A stretch of DNA of 64,000 nt from an uncultured Sphingomonas sp. (lineage in GTDB: Bacteria; Pseudomonadota; Alphaproteobacteria; Sphingomonadales; Sphingomonadaceae), in the NCBI RefSeq assembly GCF_913774285.1, contig NZ_CAJYHX010000021.1:1-64000 (forward strand), in the 5' to 3' direction. A program made the position numbers and the translations under genes. The notes beneath the pieces were generated by a model. It saw only the letters and a program-made list of their open reading frames with translations. It made no database searches and was not told the origin of the DNA. Each line of letters opens with the position of its first letter. The stretch's first letter is position 1. Below are positions 48,486-56,825 of this stretch, piece after piece.

Positions 48486-49805
48486 ATGGTGCCTGACTTC
48501 GCTCGCTCCACCAATCCCGCCGTACAGGCCCAGCTCGACCGGCTGACCCTGCTCTCCCCCGGCGCCGACATCCTCGGCCTCGATCGCATCACCCGGCTGC
48601 TGGAGCGCGTTGGCAACCCGCATCTCCGCCTGCCCCCGGTGCTCCACGTCGCAGGCACCAACGGCAAGGGATCGACCTGCGCCTTCCTCCGCGCTGCGCT
48701 CGAAGCGGCGGGCATGCGCGTCCATGTCTATTCCAGCCCCCACCTCGTCCGCTTCAACGAGCGGATTCGCCTCGCGGGCACGCTGATCGACGACGCCACC
48801 CTCGCGCCGCTGCTCGCCGAGGTGCTGGACGCCGGCGGCGATATCGGCGCGAGCTTCTTCGAGGTGACCACCGCCGCCGCCTTCCTCGCCTTCGCCCGCA
48901 CGCCCGCCGATGCCTGCGTGATCGAGGTCGGCCTGGGCGGGCGGCTGGACGCAACCAATGTGGTGCCCGCGCCGATCGCGACAGGCATCGCGCAGCTCGG
49001 CATCGACCATCAGGCATTCCTGGGCGACACGCTGCCCCAGATCGCCCGCGAGAAGGCGGGCATCGCCAAGCCCGGCGTGCCGCTGGTGACGATGCGCTAC
49101 GATCCCGAGATCGCCGAGGTAGTTGCGGCGGCAGGCGTGCCGGTGCTCGCACAAGGCACGGCGTGGGACTATGCTGTGAAGGGTGGCCAACTCACCTACC
49201 GCGACGCAAAGGGCACAGTGGAGACCCCGCTGCCGACGCTGTCCGGCCCGCACCAGCCCGGCAACCTCGCGCTCGCCATCGCGATGCTGCGACACCAGGA
49301 CACGCTCGCCATCCCCGATAGCGCGCTCGCCGTCGCGGCGACCGGCGCCCGCTGGCCCGCGCGCATGCAGCAGCTCGACGACGGCCCGCTGACCGCGCTG
49401 CTCCCGGCCGGTACGCCGGTGTGGCTGGACGGCGGCCACAACGCCGCTGCCGGCGCGGCGATTGCCGGCACGGTGGCCGAGGTTGCTGCCGACCGCCCGT
49501 GCCACCTCGTGCTGGGCATGCTCGCCAACAAGGACCCGGAAGGCCTGGTCACGCCGCTCGCCGCCCGGCTGGCGAGCGTAACCACCGTGCCGATCCCCGG
49601 CCATGCCCATCATGCGCCCGCCGAGCTTGCGGCGCTGGTTCGAGGCTTGGGCGTACCGCTCGCCGACACCGCGGCGGACGTAGGGAGCGCGCTCCGCGTC
49701 ATCGCCGCGCGCATCGAGGGCAGCCAGCCGAGCGCCGTGCTGATCCTCGGCTCGCTCTACCTTGCCGGCGTCATGCTGGAAGCGAACGGCGAATTGCCCG
49801 ACTGA
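48486..49805 (+). CDS. folC: Folylpolyglutamate synthase/dihydrofolate synthase
   Basis: A 439-residue Mur-ligase-fold enzyme that adds glutamate to dihydropteroate and folates. The P-loop HVAGTNGKGST lies at residues 54-64, the following SSPHLVRFNERIR is the conserved omega-loop region, and the C-terminal domain has LDGGHNAAAGAAI. The ATG at 48486 is only 3 bases from GGAGG; a GTG at 48489 in the same frame is at 6 bases, the same spacing as trpA, and may be the true start. It ends the trpFBA-accD-folC series. Confidence 0.95.
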   Translation: MVPDFARSTNPAVQAQLDRLTLLSPGADILGLDRITRLLERVGNPHLRLPPVLHVAGTNGKGSTCAFLRAALEAAGMRVHVYSSPHLVRFNERIRLAGTLIDDATLAPLLAEVLDAGGDIGASFFEVTTAAAFLAFARTPADACVIEVGLGGRLDATNVVPAPIATGIAQLGIDHQAFLGDTLPQIAREKAGIAKPGVPLVTMRYDPEIAEVVAAAGVPVLAQGTAWDYAVKGGQLTYRDAKGTVETPLPTLSGPHQPGNLALAIAMLRHQDTLAIPDSALAVAATGARWPARMQQLDDGPLTALLPAGTPVWLDGGHNAAAGAAIAGTVAEVAADRPCHLVLGMLANKDPEGLVTPLAARLASVTTVPIPGHAHHAPAELAALVRGLGVPLADTAADVGSALRVIAARIEGSQPSAVLILGSLYLAGVMLEANGELPD

Positions 49806-49882
49806 CAAACCGGCGCGCCTTATTGCGATTGACTATTAATAACAGAATGCGATGATTGCTCCGACGCCCATCGGAGAATCAC

Positions 49883-50314
49883 ATGCAGCCGTCCGTCCAG
49901 ACCCTTGTCACTGCCCTGCCCCAGCTCCAGCCCGAGGATCCGGGCGTGCGGCTGCTGCTGTTCGGCGTCCGCCAGACCGGCGGCAACGGGCTGCACGATG
50001 CGAGCACCGCGCACGCCTTCCTCGTCGCGTTCGGCAAGGGCTTTCGCCGCCCGCTGATGCTGCTCCGCACGCTGATGCACGAGATGTCGGTGATGGCGAC
50101 CGGCCCGGTGCAGATCGCGCCCTGGTGCTGCCCGCGCATGACCGCGGCCGAAGCGGCGCTGGTCGGCGCGCTGGGCAAGGTCCGCACCAATCCGGAGGCC
50201 GCCGCGCTGCTGCTCGCCGACCTGATCGGCGTTCGAGACGCAACCGGGCTGCTACCGACCGCGCACGCGCTCGCGCAGAGCTTCGCCGACCTCGCGCTGC
50301 CGCTGGAGCCCTGA
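49883..50314 (+). CDS. Conserved-looking protein of unknown function
   Basis: A 143-residue protein that I do not recognise. It is mostly helical, with a hydrophobic strand LLLFGVRQTGGNGLHDAS near residue 24 and a central methionine-rich LRTLMHEMSVMATGPVQ, and a Cys-Cys pair (PWCCPRM). No signal or membrane segment is apparent, and the start at 49883 has GGAGAA 7 bases upstream. An AT-rich stretch (GACTATTAATAACA) at 49830-49843 could hold its promoter. It nearly abuts the convergent ampG gene. Confidence 0.75.
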   Translation: MQPSVQTLVTALPQLQPEDPGVRLLLFGVRQTGGNGLHDASTAHAFLVAFGKGFRRPLMLLRTLMHEMSVMATGPVQIAPWCCPRMTAAEAALVGALGKVRTNPEAAALLLADLIGVRDATGLLPTAHALAQSFADLALPLEP

Positions 50315-50318
50315 GCGC

Positions 50319-52061
50319 CTAGCGCGCCTGCCCCGCGCTGCCGATCGAGCGGTCGACCAGCCCGCTGCGCATCATCCACCAATAGAGCGCGACGCCCGGC
50401 AGCGCGATCACGGTGGTGAACAGGTAGAAGTTCACATAGCCCATCGCCTCGATCAGGCTGCCCGCCGTCGTGCCGGTGATGAACCGGCCGACGATGCTCG
50501 CCCCGGCCGAGATCAGCGCATATTGCGCGGCAGTGAAGCGCAGGTCGGTCAGCGCCGAGAAATAGGCGATCACCGTCACCCCGCCGATGCCGCTGGCGAT
50601 GTTCTCGAAGCCGATCGCGCCCGCCATGCCGAGGTTGGAATGCCCCGCCGCCGCGAGCGCCGCGAAGCTCAGGTTGGAGACTGCCATCAGCAACAGGCTC
50701 AGCATCACCGATCGCTTCATCCCCATCCGCGCGTACAGCACGCCGCCAAGAAAGATGCCGAGCATGTACGCGAGGAAGCCCAGCGACACGTCGTAGAAGG
50801 CGATTTCGTCGTTCGAGAAGCCGAGATCGTTGAACAGCAGCCGGAAGGTGAGGTTAGCCAGCGTGTCGCCGATCTTGTGGACCAGAATGAACAGCAGCAC
50901 GATCAGCGCGCCTTCGCGGGCGAAGAACTGGACGAAGGGTCCCCAGATGCCCTTTGCCACGGTCGCGACGCTGCGGCGCTCGGCCGGCGCGCGGTGCCGC
51001 TCGGGCTCGCCGACGATTAGGCCCGTGAGAATGGCGGGGAGCGCGAACACCGCGCAGGCAGCGTAGCCCGCGGTCCAGCCCGCCTGCCCCGCCACGACCA
51101 GCGCGATCGCACCCGCCGCGACCGAGCCGATCCGCCAGCCATATTGCGACATCCCCGAGCCATAGCCGAGCTCGTGCGGCTGGAGCACCTCGATGCGGTA
51201 GCCGTCGATGACGATGTCGTAGGTGGCACCCGCCGCACCCATCAGCACCGCGGCGGTCACCATCGGCCAGATGTTGGTCGGGTCCGGCACGACCAGAGCG
51301 AGGTTGATCGTCGCTGCAACGACCAGCAGGCCCGCCACGATCAGCCACGAGACGCGCTGGCCCAATCGCCCGAGGATCGGGATCGGCACGCTGTCGACGA
51401 TCCATGCCCAGAGGAACTTGAAGTTGTAGACGAGGATGGCGAGCGTGAACGCCGTGACCGTCGACTTGTCGATGCCGGTCTGGGCAAGCCGCGTGGTGAG
51501 AGTCGCCCCGATCATCGCGAAGGGGAAGCCCGAGGACACACCGAGCGCGAACGAGGCGAGCGGCCCCTGCGCGAAATAGGGCCGCACGCCTTCGGGCAGG
51601 TCCGCGCGCCAATCCACCGGCGCAGCCCTGCGCGCGAGCAGGAACGCGACGACGAACGCGGCAAGCGCCGCGCCGCCGCCCCAGTCGAGCGACAGCGTCG
51701 CGCCCGCCAGCGACTTGGGCGGCGAGAACAGCGTGAACAGCACCGCAAGCGCGAGCAGCGCGGCCCCGACGAGGCCCCCGGCAACGAGCAGGCTCGCCCC
51801 GCCGCGCCGGCGCCAGGCGATGCTCAGCACCAGCGTCGCACCCAGCGCGAGCAGGCCGAGCAGGAAGGTCATCGACGGCGCGAGCTTGGCGACGCCGTCG
51901 CTCCAGCCCGAAGCGAAGCCATAGCCCGGCACCCCCGCACTGCCGACCCGTGCCCAGGGCACCGCCAGCAGCGCGAGCCCGGTGACAAGCGCCGCCTGGG
52001 CAAGGACATAGAAGGTGCTGGCGCGGTCGTTCGCCGCGATGGGGGCTTGTTGGTTCGGCAT
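50319..52061 (-). CDS. ampG: AmpG-type muropeptide permease (MFS)
   Basis: A 580-residue MFS transporter of the AmpG family, which imports GlcNAc-anhydroMurNAc peptides for peptidoglycan recycling. Recognisable segments are LGVSSGFPFAMIGATLTTRLAQ, WAWIVDSVPIPILGRLGQR, GATYDIVIDGYRIE and GYGSGMSQYGWRIGS. Besides the 12 MFS helices it has two extra N-terminal helices (about residues 18-35 and 60-80) and a third near 93, lengthening the protein compared with E. coli AmpG. It is divergent from the Rieske oxygenase gene across only 40 bases. No beta-lactamase or ampR lies nearby. Confidence 0.88.
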   Translation of the reverse strand: MPNQQAPIAANDRASTFYVLAQAALVTGLALLAVPWARVGSAGVPGYGFASGWSDGVAKLAPSMTFLLGLLALGATLVLSIAWRRRGGASLLVAGGLVGAALLALAVLFTLFSPPKSLAGATLSLDWGGGAALAAFVVAFLLARRAAPVDWRADLPEGVRPYFAQGPLASFALGVSSGFPFAMIGATLTTRLAQTGIDKSTVTAFTLAILVYNFKFLWAWIVDSVPIPILGRLGQRVSWLIVAGLLVVAATINLALVVPDPTNIWPMVTAAVLMGAAGATYDIVIDGYRIEVLQPHELGYGSGMSQYGWRIGSVAAGAIALVVAGQAGWTAGYAACAVFALPAILTGLIVGEPERHRAPAERRSVATVAKGIWGPFVQFFAREGALIVLLFILVHKIGDTLANLTFRLLFNDLGFSNDEIAFYDVSLGFLAYMLGIFLGGVLYARMGMKRSVMLSLLLMAVSNLSFAALAAAGHSNLGMAGAIGFENIASGIGGVTVIAYFSALTDLRFTAAQYALISAGASIVGRFITGTTAGSLIEAMGYVNFYLFTTVIALPGVALYWWMMRSGLVDRSIGSAGQAR

Positions 52062-52101
52062 GGAGGCGCGAAACTAGCCGAAAATTCGGGAGAGGATAGC
52101 C

Positions 52102-53295
52102 ATGAACGCACCGACGCAGGGCCAGCGCGCGCTGGCGGCGATGCTGGCGCGGGGCGGCGACGCCGGTGCGGGGCCGATAAGTCACGTCTGCGCAAGTGTT
52201 TACACCAGCCCCGAACGCTTCGCCGCCGAGCAGGCCCGCGTCTTCGGCCGGGCGCCGCTCGTCCTCGCGCCCTCCGCCTTGCTGCCCGAGCCCGGCATGG
52301 CGGTGCCGCATGACGGCTTCGGCAAGCCGCTGCTGATCACCCGCGACAAGCAGGGCGAAGCGCATGTGTTCCTCAACGTCTGCCGCCATCGCGGCACGCG
52401 GCTGGTGGAAGGGTGCGAGGCCGTGACCACCCCTCGCCTCGTCTGCCCCTATCATGCCTGGAGCTACACGCTCGATGGTCGCCTCGCCGGCGTGCCCCGC
52501 GCCGAGGCATTCCCCGGCCTCGACAAGGCCGCCTTCGCGCTCCGCCGCCTGCCCACCCACGAAGCCGGTGGGCTGATCTGGTTCGCTTTCGACGAGGCCG
52601 CCGACTTCGCCCATGCCGACACGCTGGCGCAGGACTTCGCCGCCTTCGATCTCGTCGGCCAGCATTGCTTCCGCCGGCGGACCCACCGCGTGCCGGCCAA
52701 CTGGAAGCTGGTGATGGACGCCTTCCTGGAGAGCTACCACATCCAGCGGCTCCACGCTGGCAGCATCGCGCCCTATTTTCAGGACGGCGTCTCCGCCGCG
52801 GACCGGATCGGTCCGCACCAGCGCTCGGCCGTGGGCCGCGCCGCCAGCATCGCCGCGCTCGAGTCGGAGGACTGGCCTACCCTGCGCGGCGCGATCACCT
52901 ATACCTACCAGATGTTTCCCGGCGCGGTGCTCGCGGTCAGCCCCGACTATATCAACCTGATGGTGCTGATGCCGCGCGCTGTCGACGAAGTCTGGGTCGA
53001 GGATTTCATGCTGATCCCAGAGGCCCCCGCCACCGACAAGGCGCGCGACCATTGGGAGCGCAGCTGGCAGCTGCTCGACGGCGGCGTGTTCGCGTCCGAA
53101 GATTTCCGGGCCTGTGCGCTGGCCCAAGAAGGGCTCGCCGCGGGCGCCATCGAGCAGGTAACGCTCGGCGGGCTCGAACAGGGGGTCCGCGTTTTCCACG
53201 ATGCGGTCGATGCGTGGGTTTCGTGCGACAACATGCCCGTGATCGGTGCGACTCGCCCCTTCGGTCAGGCTTCTGTTCAGGAAGAGGTGCTATAA
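52102..53295 (+). CDS. Rieske non-haem iron oxygenase, alpha subunit
   Basis: A 397-residue ring-hydroxylating or demethylating oxygenase component. The Rieske [2Fe-2S] ligands are Cys94, His96, Cys115 and His118 (C-x-H ... C-x2-H), and the mononuclear iron histidines are His213 and His218 in [14 protein letters not shown]. The substrate cavity in the C-terminal half cannot be read. There is no ferredoxin reductase or small subunit gene next to it, so it probably uses an electron-transfer partner encoded elsewhere, as do choline-type and carnitine-type monooxygenases. A 41-residue membrane protein gene follows at once. Confidence 0.9.
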   Translation: MNAPTQGQRALAAMLARGGDAGAGPISHVCASVYTSPERFAAEQARVFGRAPLVLAPSALLPEPGMAVPHDGFGKPLLITRDKQGEAHVFLNVCRHRGTRLVEGCEAVTTPRLVCPYHAWSYTLDGRLAGVPRAEAFPGLDKAAFALRRLPTHEAGGLIWFAFDEAADFAHADTLAQDFAAFDLVGQHCFRRRTHRVPANWKLVMDAFLESYHIQRLHAGSIAPYFQDGVSAADRIGPHQRSAVGRAASIAALESEDWPTLRGAITYTYQMFPGAVLAVSPDYINLMVLMPRAVDEVWVEDFMLIPEAPATDKARDHWERSWQLLDGGVFASEDFRACALAQEGLAAGAIEQVTLGGLEQGVRVFHDAVDAWVSCDNMPVIGATRPFGQASVQEEVL

Positions 53296-53322
53296 CACCG
53301 GGATCGACCAAAGGAGTTCGCC

Positions 53323-53448
53323 ATGTCCCGTACCCGCACCGCTACCGCCACGAAGCAGGCCTCGCCGCAGGAAATGGTCGCGAAGCTGGCGGTGCTCGCC
53401 TCGGTGTTCGCCTGGGCCGGGGTGGTCGTGACGCTGTTCGTCCACTGA
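53323..53448 (+). CDS. 41-residue single-pass membrane protein
   Basis: A very short gene with ATG at 53323, AAGGAG 6 bases upstream and TGA at 53446-53448. The product has a Thr/Arg-rich soluble N-terminus (SRTRTATATKQASPQEM) and one C-terminal membrane helix (LAVLASVFAWAGVVVTLFV), in the form of a small inner-membrane protein. It begins 27 bases after the Rieske oxygenase and may be co-transcribed, or it may have its own promoter. Function unknown; I have no family for it. Confidence 0.7.
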   Translation: MSRTRTATATKQASPQEMVAKLAVLASVFAWAGVVVTLFVH

Positions 53449-53454
53449 TCGGCG

Positions 53455-53886
53455 TCAGCCGCCCAGGAACAGGTTGAAACTGCTGGGCAGGCGGCGCGGT
53501 ATCTTGCCGCCTTCCAGCACCGCCTCGATCGCATCGATCGCCAGTACCAGGTCGCGTTGCGCATATGGCTTCCCGAGACACCCGGCCGCCAGCGCCCGCG
53601 CATCCGCCGGGCAAGCGCCGGTCACGAACAGCACTGGCACGCCACGCGCAAAGGCGATGCGCGCAACTTCGACCCCGCTGCCGTCGGCGAGGTTGATGTC
53701 TGCCAGCACCAGGTCGAGCACCTCGTGCGAGTCGACGATCCGAGTCGCATCCGCCACCGAGTCGACCGTCGCGACAATGGTGAAGCCCGACTCGCGGAGG
53801 AAATGCTCGGTATCGAACGCTACCAGCGGCTCGTCCTCGACGACGAGCAGATGTTCGATCCGCCGCTTCTTCCTACCGAACAACAT
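53455..53886 (-). CDS. Stand-alone response regulator receiver
   Basis: A 143-residue CheY-like receiver with no output domain. The acidic pocket is EDE at residues 17-19, the phospho-acceptor is Asp63 (LADINLADG), the switch Thr is Thr89 (LFVTG) and the conserved Lys is Lys106 (GKPYAQ), so it should be phosphorylatable. It starts with a basic FGRKKRRIEH. No histidine kinase lies nearby; the cognate partner is unknown. Similar lone receivers in sphingomonads are often linked to HWE/HisKA2 kinases, which is only a guess here. Confidence 0.9.
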   Translation of the reverse strand: MLFGRKKRRIEHLLVVEDEPLVAFDTEHFLRESGFTIVATVDSVADATRIVDSHEVLDLVLADINLADGSGVEVARIAFARGVPVLFVTGACPADARALAAGCLGKPYAQRDLVLAIDAIEAVLEGGKIPRRLPSSFNLFLGG

Positions 53887-53961
53887 CCCAGTTGGGCCCC
53901 CGAATCAACCGCTTGGCACAGCCCGTAACGCGCGAGTCACAAACTGGCACCGTATATATTT

Positions 53962-53989
53962 TTGCCAGCCCCGCCGAAATCGCTATAGC
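53962..53989 (+). promoter_or_regulatory. Promoter of the RluB-type gene
   Basis: TTGCCA (53962-53967), a 16-base spacer and TATAGC (53984-53989). The predicted transcription start (about 53996) coincides with the GTG start codon, so the message may be leaderless. Confidence 0.55.
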
Positions 53990-53995
53990 GCTGCG

Positions 53996-55642
53996 GTGTC
54001 TGACTCCAAGCCTATCAAAACCGCCGGTACGCCGCAGCGTATCGCCAAGCTCCTCGCCCGTGCCGGCATCGCCTCGCGGCGCGAGATCGAACGGATGATC
54101 GACGAGGGGCGCATCGCCCTGAACGGCACCACGCTCGATACCCCCGCGACCATCCTCACCTCGCTGCACGGCGTCACCGTCGACGGCAAGCCGGTGGCCG
54201 AAGCCGCCCCGGCGCGGCTATTCCGCTATCACAAGGCCGCCGGGCTGCTCACCGCCGAACGCGACTTCACCGGCCGCCCGACCATCTACGACAATCTGCC
54301 CGAGGGGCTGCCGCGCGTGATCCCGGTGGGCCGGCTCGATCTGAATACCGAGGGGCTGCTCCTCCTCACCACCGACGGCGAACTGAAGCGCGAGTTGGAG
54401 CTGCCCTCCACCGGGGTCGAGCGCAGCTACCGCGCCCGCGCCTATGGCCAGGTGAGCCAGGAACAGCTCGAGGATCTGATGCTCGGCATAGAGATCGAGG
54501 GCGTCCAATATGGCCCGATCAACGCCAATATCGAACGCCGCACCGGGGCCAATCTCTGGATCGAGATGACGCTCACCGAAGGCAAGAACCGCGAAGTCCG
54601 TCGCGTGCTGGAGCATCTGGGGCTCCAGGTCAGCCGGCTGATCCGCACCCGCTACGGCCCCTTCTATCTGGGCGACCTGCCGGCGGGCGACGTCGACGAG
54701 ATCCGCCAGGCCGATCTGATCACCTTCCGCACCGTGCTGGGCAAGCCCGGCGGCGGCAAGGCGGCATCGAACTTGCAGTTTGCGGTGCGCCAGCGCGTGG
54801 TCGAACCGGTGGAGAAGCCCGCCAAGATCGAGCCCGAAGGCCGTCGCCGCATCGCCAAGCCGGCGCCGGTGGCCAAGGGTCCCGTGTTCACCGCCCGCGC
54901 GACGCCCGCGGCCAAGCCGAAGGCGGGCGAGGAGCGCCCGCACACCGGCGGTCGGCTCGGCGTGCGCGAGGGCAGCGCGGATGGCGTGGGCAAGCCTGCG
55001 CGCGCCGCCCGAGCCAAGTCCTTCCGCGACACCCGCGAACCGCGCGCCGGCGACCTTGTCGATCGGCCGCGCGGCCGCCGCGACGCGCGCGGCGAACAGG
55101 GTGCCGAGCGCCCGCGCACGCCGCGCGACGGCGAGCGGAGCTGGACGCGCGGCGGCGAGCGCGAGGAGCGCGGCCGCCCGGCGGGGCCGTCGCGGTTCGG
55201 CGGTACCGACGGGGATCGCCCGCGCGGCCCCAGGACGGCACGACCGGGCAGCGACTCCCCCGAACGCGGCCGCGCGCAGCGGCCCGCCCGTTTCGGAGGC
55301 GACGAGGGTGAGCGCCCGCGCGGTCCGCGCACGTCGCGTCCGGGCGGCGACACCGGCGAACGCGGCCGTGCGCCTCGCCCCACCCGCTTCGGCAGCGACG
55401 AGGGTGAGCGCCCGCGTGGTTCACGCACGCCTCGGCCGGGTGGCGACACCGGCGAACGTGGCCGCACGCCTCGGCCGTCGCGGTTCGGCGGTGACGAGAG
55501 CGAGCGTCCTCGCGGCCCCCGTACGCCGCGGCCGGGTGGCAACACCGCGTCGGATCGACCGCGCACGCCGCGACCCGGCGGTGGCGGCGATCGGCCGCAG
55601 CGGCCCGGCGGTCCTGGGCGTCCGCCGCGGGGGCGCGGCTGA
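53996..55642 (+). CDS. RluB-type 23S rRNA pseudouridine synthase with long basic tail
   Basis: A 548-residue protein. Residues about 12-60 are an S4 RNA-binding domain (RIAKLLARAGIASRREIERM), followed by the RluB/RluE/RsuA catalytic domain with the active-site Asp in VGRLDLNTEGLLLLTTDG and the conserved EGKNREVRRV and LIRTRYGPF. From about residue 250 the rest is an Arg/Gly/Pro-rich tail of roughly 300 residues ending in four 32-residue repeats; it is probably disordered and RNA-binding. No ATG fits: the GTG at 53996 precedes SDSKPIKTAGTPQRIA and has no Shine-Dalgarno. It overlaps rsmD by one base. Confidence 0.9.
   Translation: MSDSKPIKTAGTPQRIAKLLARAGIASRREIERMIDEGRIALNGTTLDTPATILTSLHGVTVDGKPVAEAAPARLFRYHKAAGLLTAERDFTGRPTIYDNLPEGLPRVIPVGRLDLNTEGLLLLTTDGELKRELELPSTGVERSYRARAYGQVSQEQLEDLMLGIEIEGVQYGPINANIERRTGANLWIEMTLTEGKNREVRRVLEHLGLQVSRLIRTRYGPFYLGDLPAGDVDEIRQADLITFRTVLGKPGGGKAASNLQFAVRQRVVEPVEKPAKIEPEGRRRIAKPAPVAKGPVFTARATPAAKPKAGEERPHTGGRLGVREGSADGVGKPARAARAKSFRDTREPRAGDLVDRPRGRRDARGEQGAERPRTPRDGERSWTRGGEREERGRPAGPSRFGGTDGDRPRGPRTARPGSDSPERGRAQRPARFGGDEGERPRGPRTSRPGGDTGERGRAPRPTRFGSDEGERPRGSRTPRPGGDTGERGRTPRPSRFGGDESERPRGPRTPRPGGNTASDRPRTPRPGGGGDRPQRPGGPGRPPRGRG
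55193..55576 (+). repeat. Four tandem 96-bp repeats inside the RluB-type gene
   Basis: Units start at 55193, 55289, 55385 and 55481 with exact 96-base spacing, each encoding 32 residues beginning RFGG(or S)DEGERPRG and ending in an RP dipeptide before the next RF. The copies differ at several positions but keep frame and period, consistent with slippage or unequal crossing over. Confidence 0.9.
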
Positions 55643-56181
55643 TGCGGATCATCGCCGGAGACTGGCGCGGCCGTCCGCTCGCCGCGCCCAAGGGCGACAC
55701 CACCCGCCCCACCGCCGATCGCACCCGCGAGGCGCTGTTCTCGATGCTCGCGTCGCGGCTCGGCAGCTTCGAGGAACTGGCGGTCGGTGACTTCTTCGCC
55801 GGATCGGGCGCGCTGGGGCTGGAAGCGCTGTCGCGCGGCGCCGCCTCGTGCCTTTTCGTCGAGCAGGACCGGGCGGCGCTCGATGCACTCAAGGCCAATA
55901 TCGCCAAGCTCGGCGCCAAGGGCACCGATGTCCGGCCGGGTTCGGTAATGGCGCTGGGCCCCGCCCGCGCGCCGCTCGACCTGATCCTGATGGACCCGCC
56001 CTATGGCACCGGCGCCGGGATCGTCGCGCTCGACAAGCTGGCCCGGCTCGGCTGGACGGGACCGGGCACGTGGATCAGTATAGAGACGGGCAAGACCGAG
56101 GATGTCGAACTCGCCGGCTTCGTGGTCGATGCCGATCGCGTCTACGGCAAGGCAAAACTGACCCTGCTCCGCCCGGAATGA
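55642..56181 (+). CDS. rsmD: 16S rRNA (guanine966-N2)-methyltransferase
   Basis: A 179-residue SAM methyltransferase that modifies G966 of 16S rRNA. RIIAGDWRGRPLAAPKG opens the protein, the SAM site is DFFAGSGALGLEALSRGA, and the catalytic D-P-P-Y is in LILMDPPYGTG. It overlaps the upstream pseudouridine synthase by one base and the downstream GNAT gene by four, a ribosome-modification operon. Confidence 0.95.
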   Translation: MRIIAGDWRGRPLAAPKGDTTRPTADRTREALFSMLASRLGSFEELAVGDFFAGSGALGLEALSRGAASCLFVEQDRAALDALKANIAKLGAKGTDVRPGSVMALGPARAPLDLILMDPPYGTGAGIVALDKLARLGWTGPGTWISIETGKTEDVELAGFVVDADRVYGKAKLTLLRPE

Positions 56182-56825
56182 TTCCGGAGCCAGGCATGGA
56201 GGGTGTCGCGCCTGCGCTGCTCCATGCCTGGCTGGCCGGCAGGTCGCTCGCCCGCGGCCTCCCGGCGCCGGTAGTGGATCGCGGCGGCTACCGGGTCGAT
56301 ACCCGCTCCGACAGCGAATATTGTCGCTGGGTTTTCGCCGCGCCACATCCGGGCGTCGCGGCGCTGGCCCGCGACGTCGATCAGCCTGCGCGTCTGATCA
56401 AATTGTGCGGGGCGGACGATGCGCTGCGCCGACTACTGCCCGATGGCTGGCAACTCCACGCGCCCGCCTTCTTCATGCAGGCCGGAAACTGGCCCGCGTC
56501 GCCCGCACTTCCGGCAGGCTATCGGTGCGAGTCGTCGCGAGCGGGCCCGGTCTGCCATGTCGCGATCCTCTGGGCGGAGGGCACCCTGGCCGCCTCGGGC
56601 TATGCGGCGGAGACCAGCGAAGCATTCGTCTTCGATCGGATCGTCACCGCGCCAGCCCATCGGCGGCGAGGATTGGGCGCTGGCGTGATGGCCACGCTAC
56701 GGGCGATGCGCACGCGCCACGACATCCCCGAACTGCTCGTGGCAACCGAAGAAGGACGATGCCTTTACCAGCGCCTCGGCTGGCGGGTGCTCTCGCCCTA
56801 TGCCACGGCCGAGCGTGCTACCTAG
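56178..56825 (+). CDS. GNAT family N-acetyltransferase
   Basis: A 215-residue protein whose C-terminal half is a GNAT domain (EAFVFDRIVTAPAHRRRGLG, with the acetyl-CoA loop R-R-R-G-L-G-A, and LLVATEEGRCLYQRLGWRVL). The N-terminal 110 residues do not resemble a second GNAT clearly but may be a degenerate one. The ATG overlaps the rsmD stop (ATGA), fixing the start and suggesting a ribosomal or translation-related substrate by context only. It runs 4 bases into the convergent symporter gene. Confidence 0.82.
   Translation: MIPEPGMEGVAPALLHAWLAGRSLARGLPAPVVDRGGYRVDTRSDSEYCRWVFAAPHPGVAALARDVDQPARLIKLCGADDALRRLLPDGWQLHAPAFFMQAGNWPASPALPAGYRCESSRAGPVCHVAILWAEGTLAASGYAAETSEAFVFDRIVTAPAHRRRGLGAGVMATLRAMRTRHDIPELLVATEEGRCLYQRLGWRVLSPYATAERAT

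Noticed and set aside
54900..55640. Tandem repeats considered as a CRISPR array
   Set aside because: Units are 96 bases, contiguous without spacers and lie in frame inside a coding sequence.
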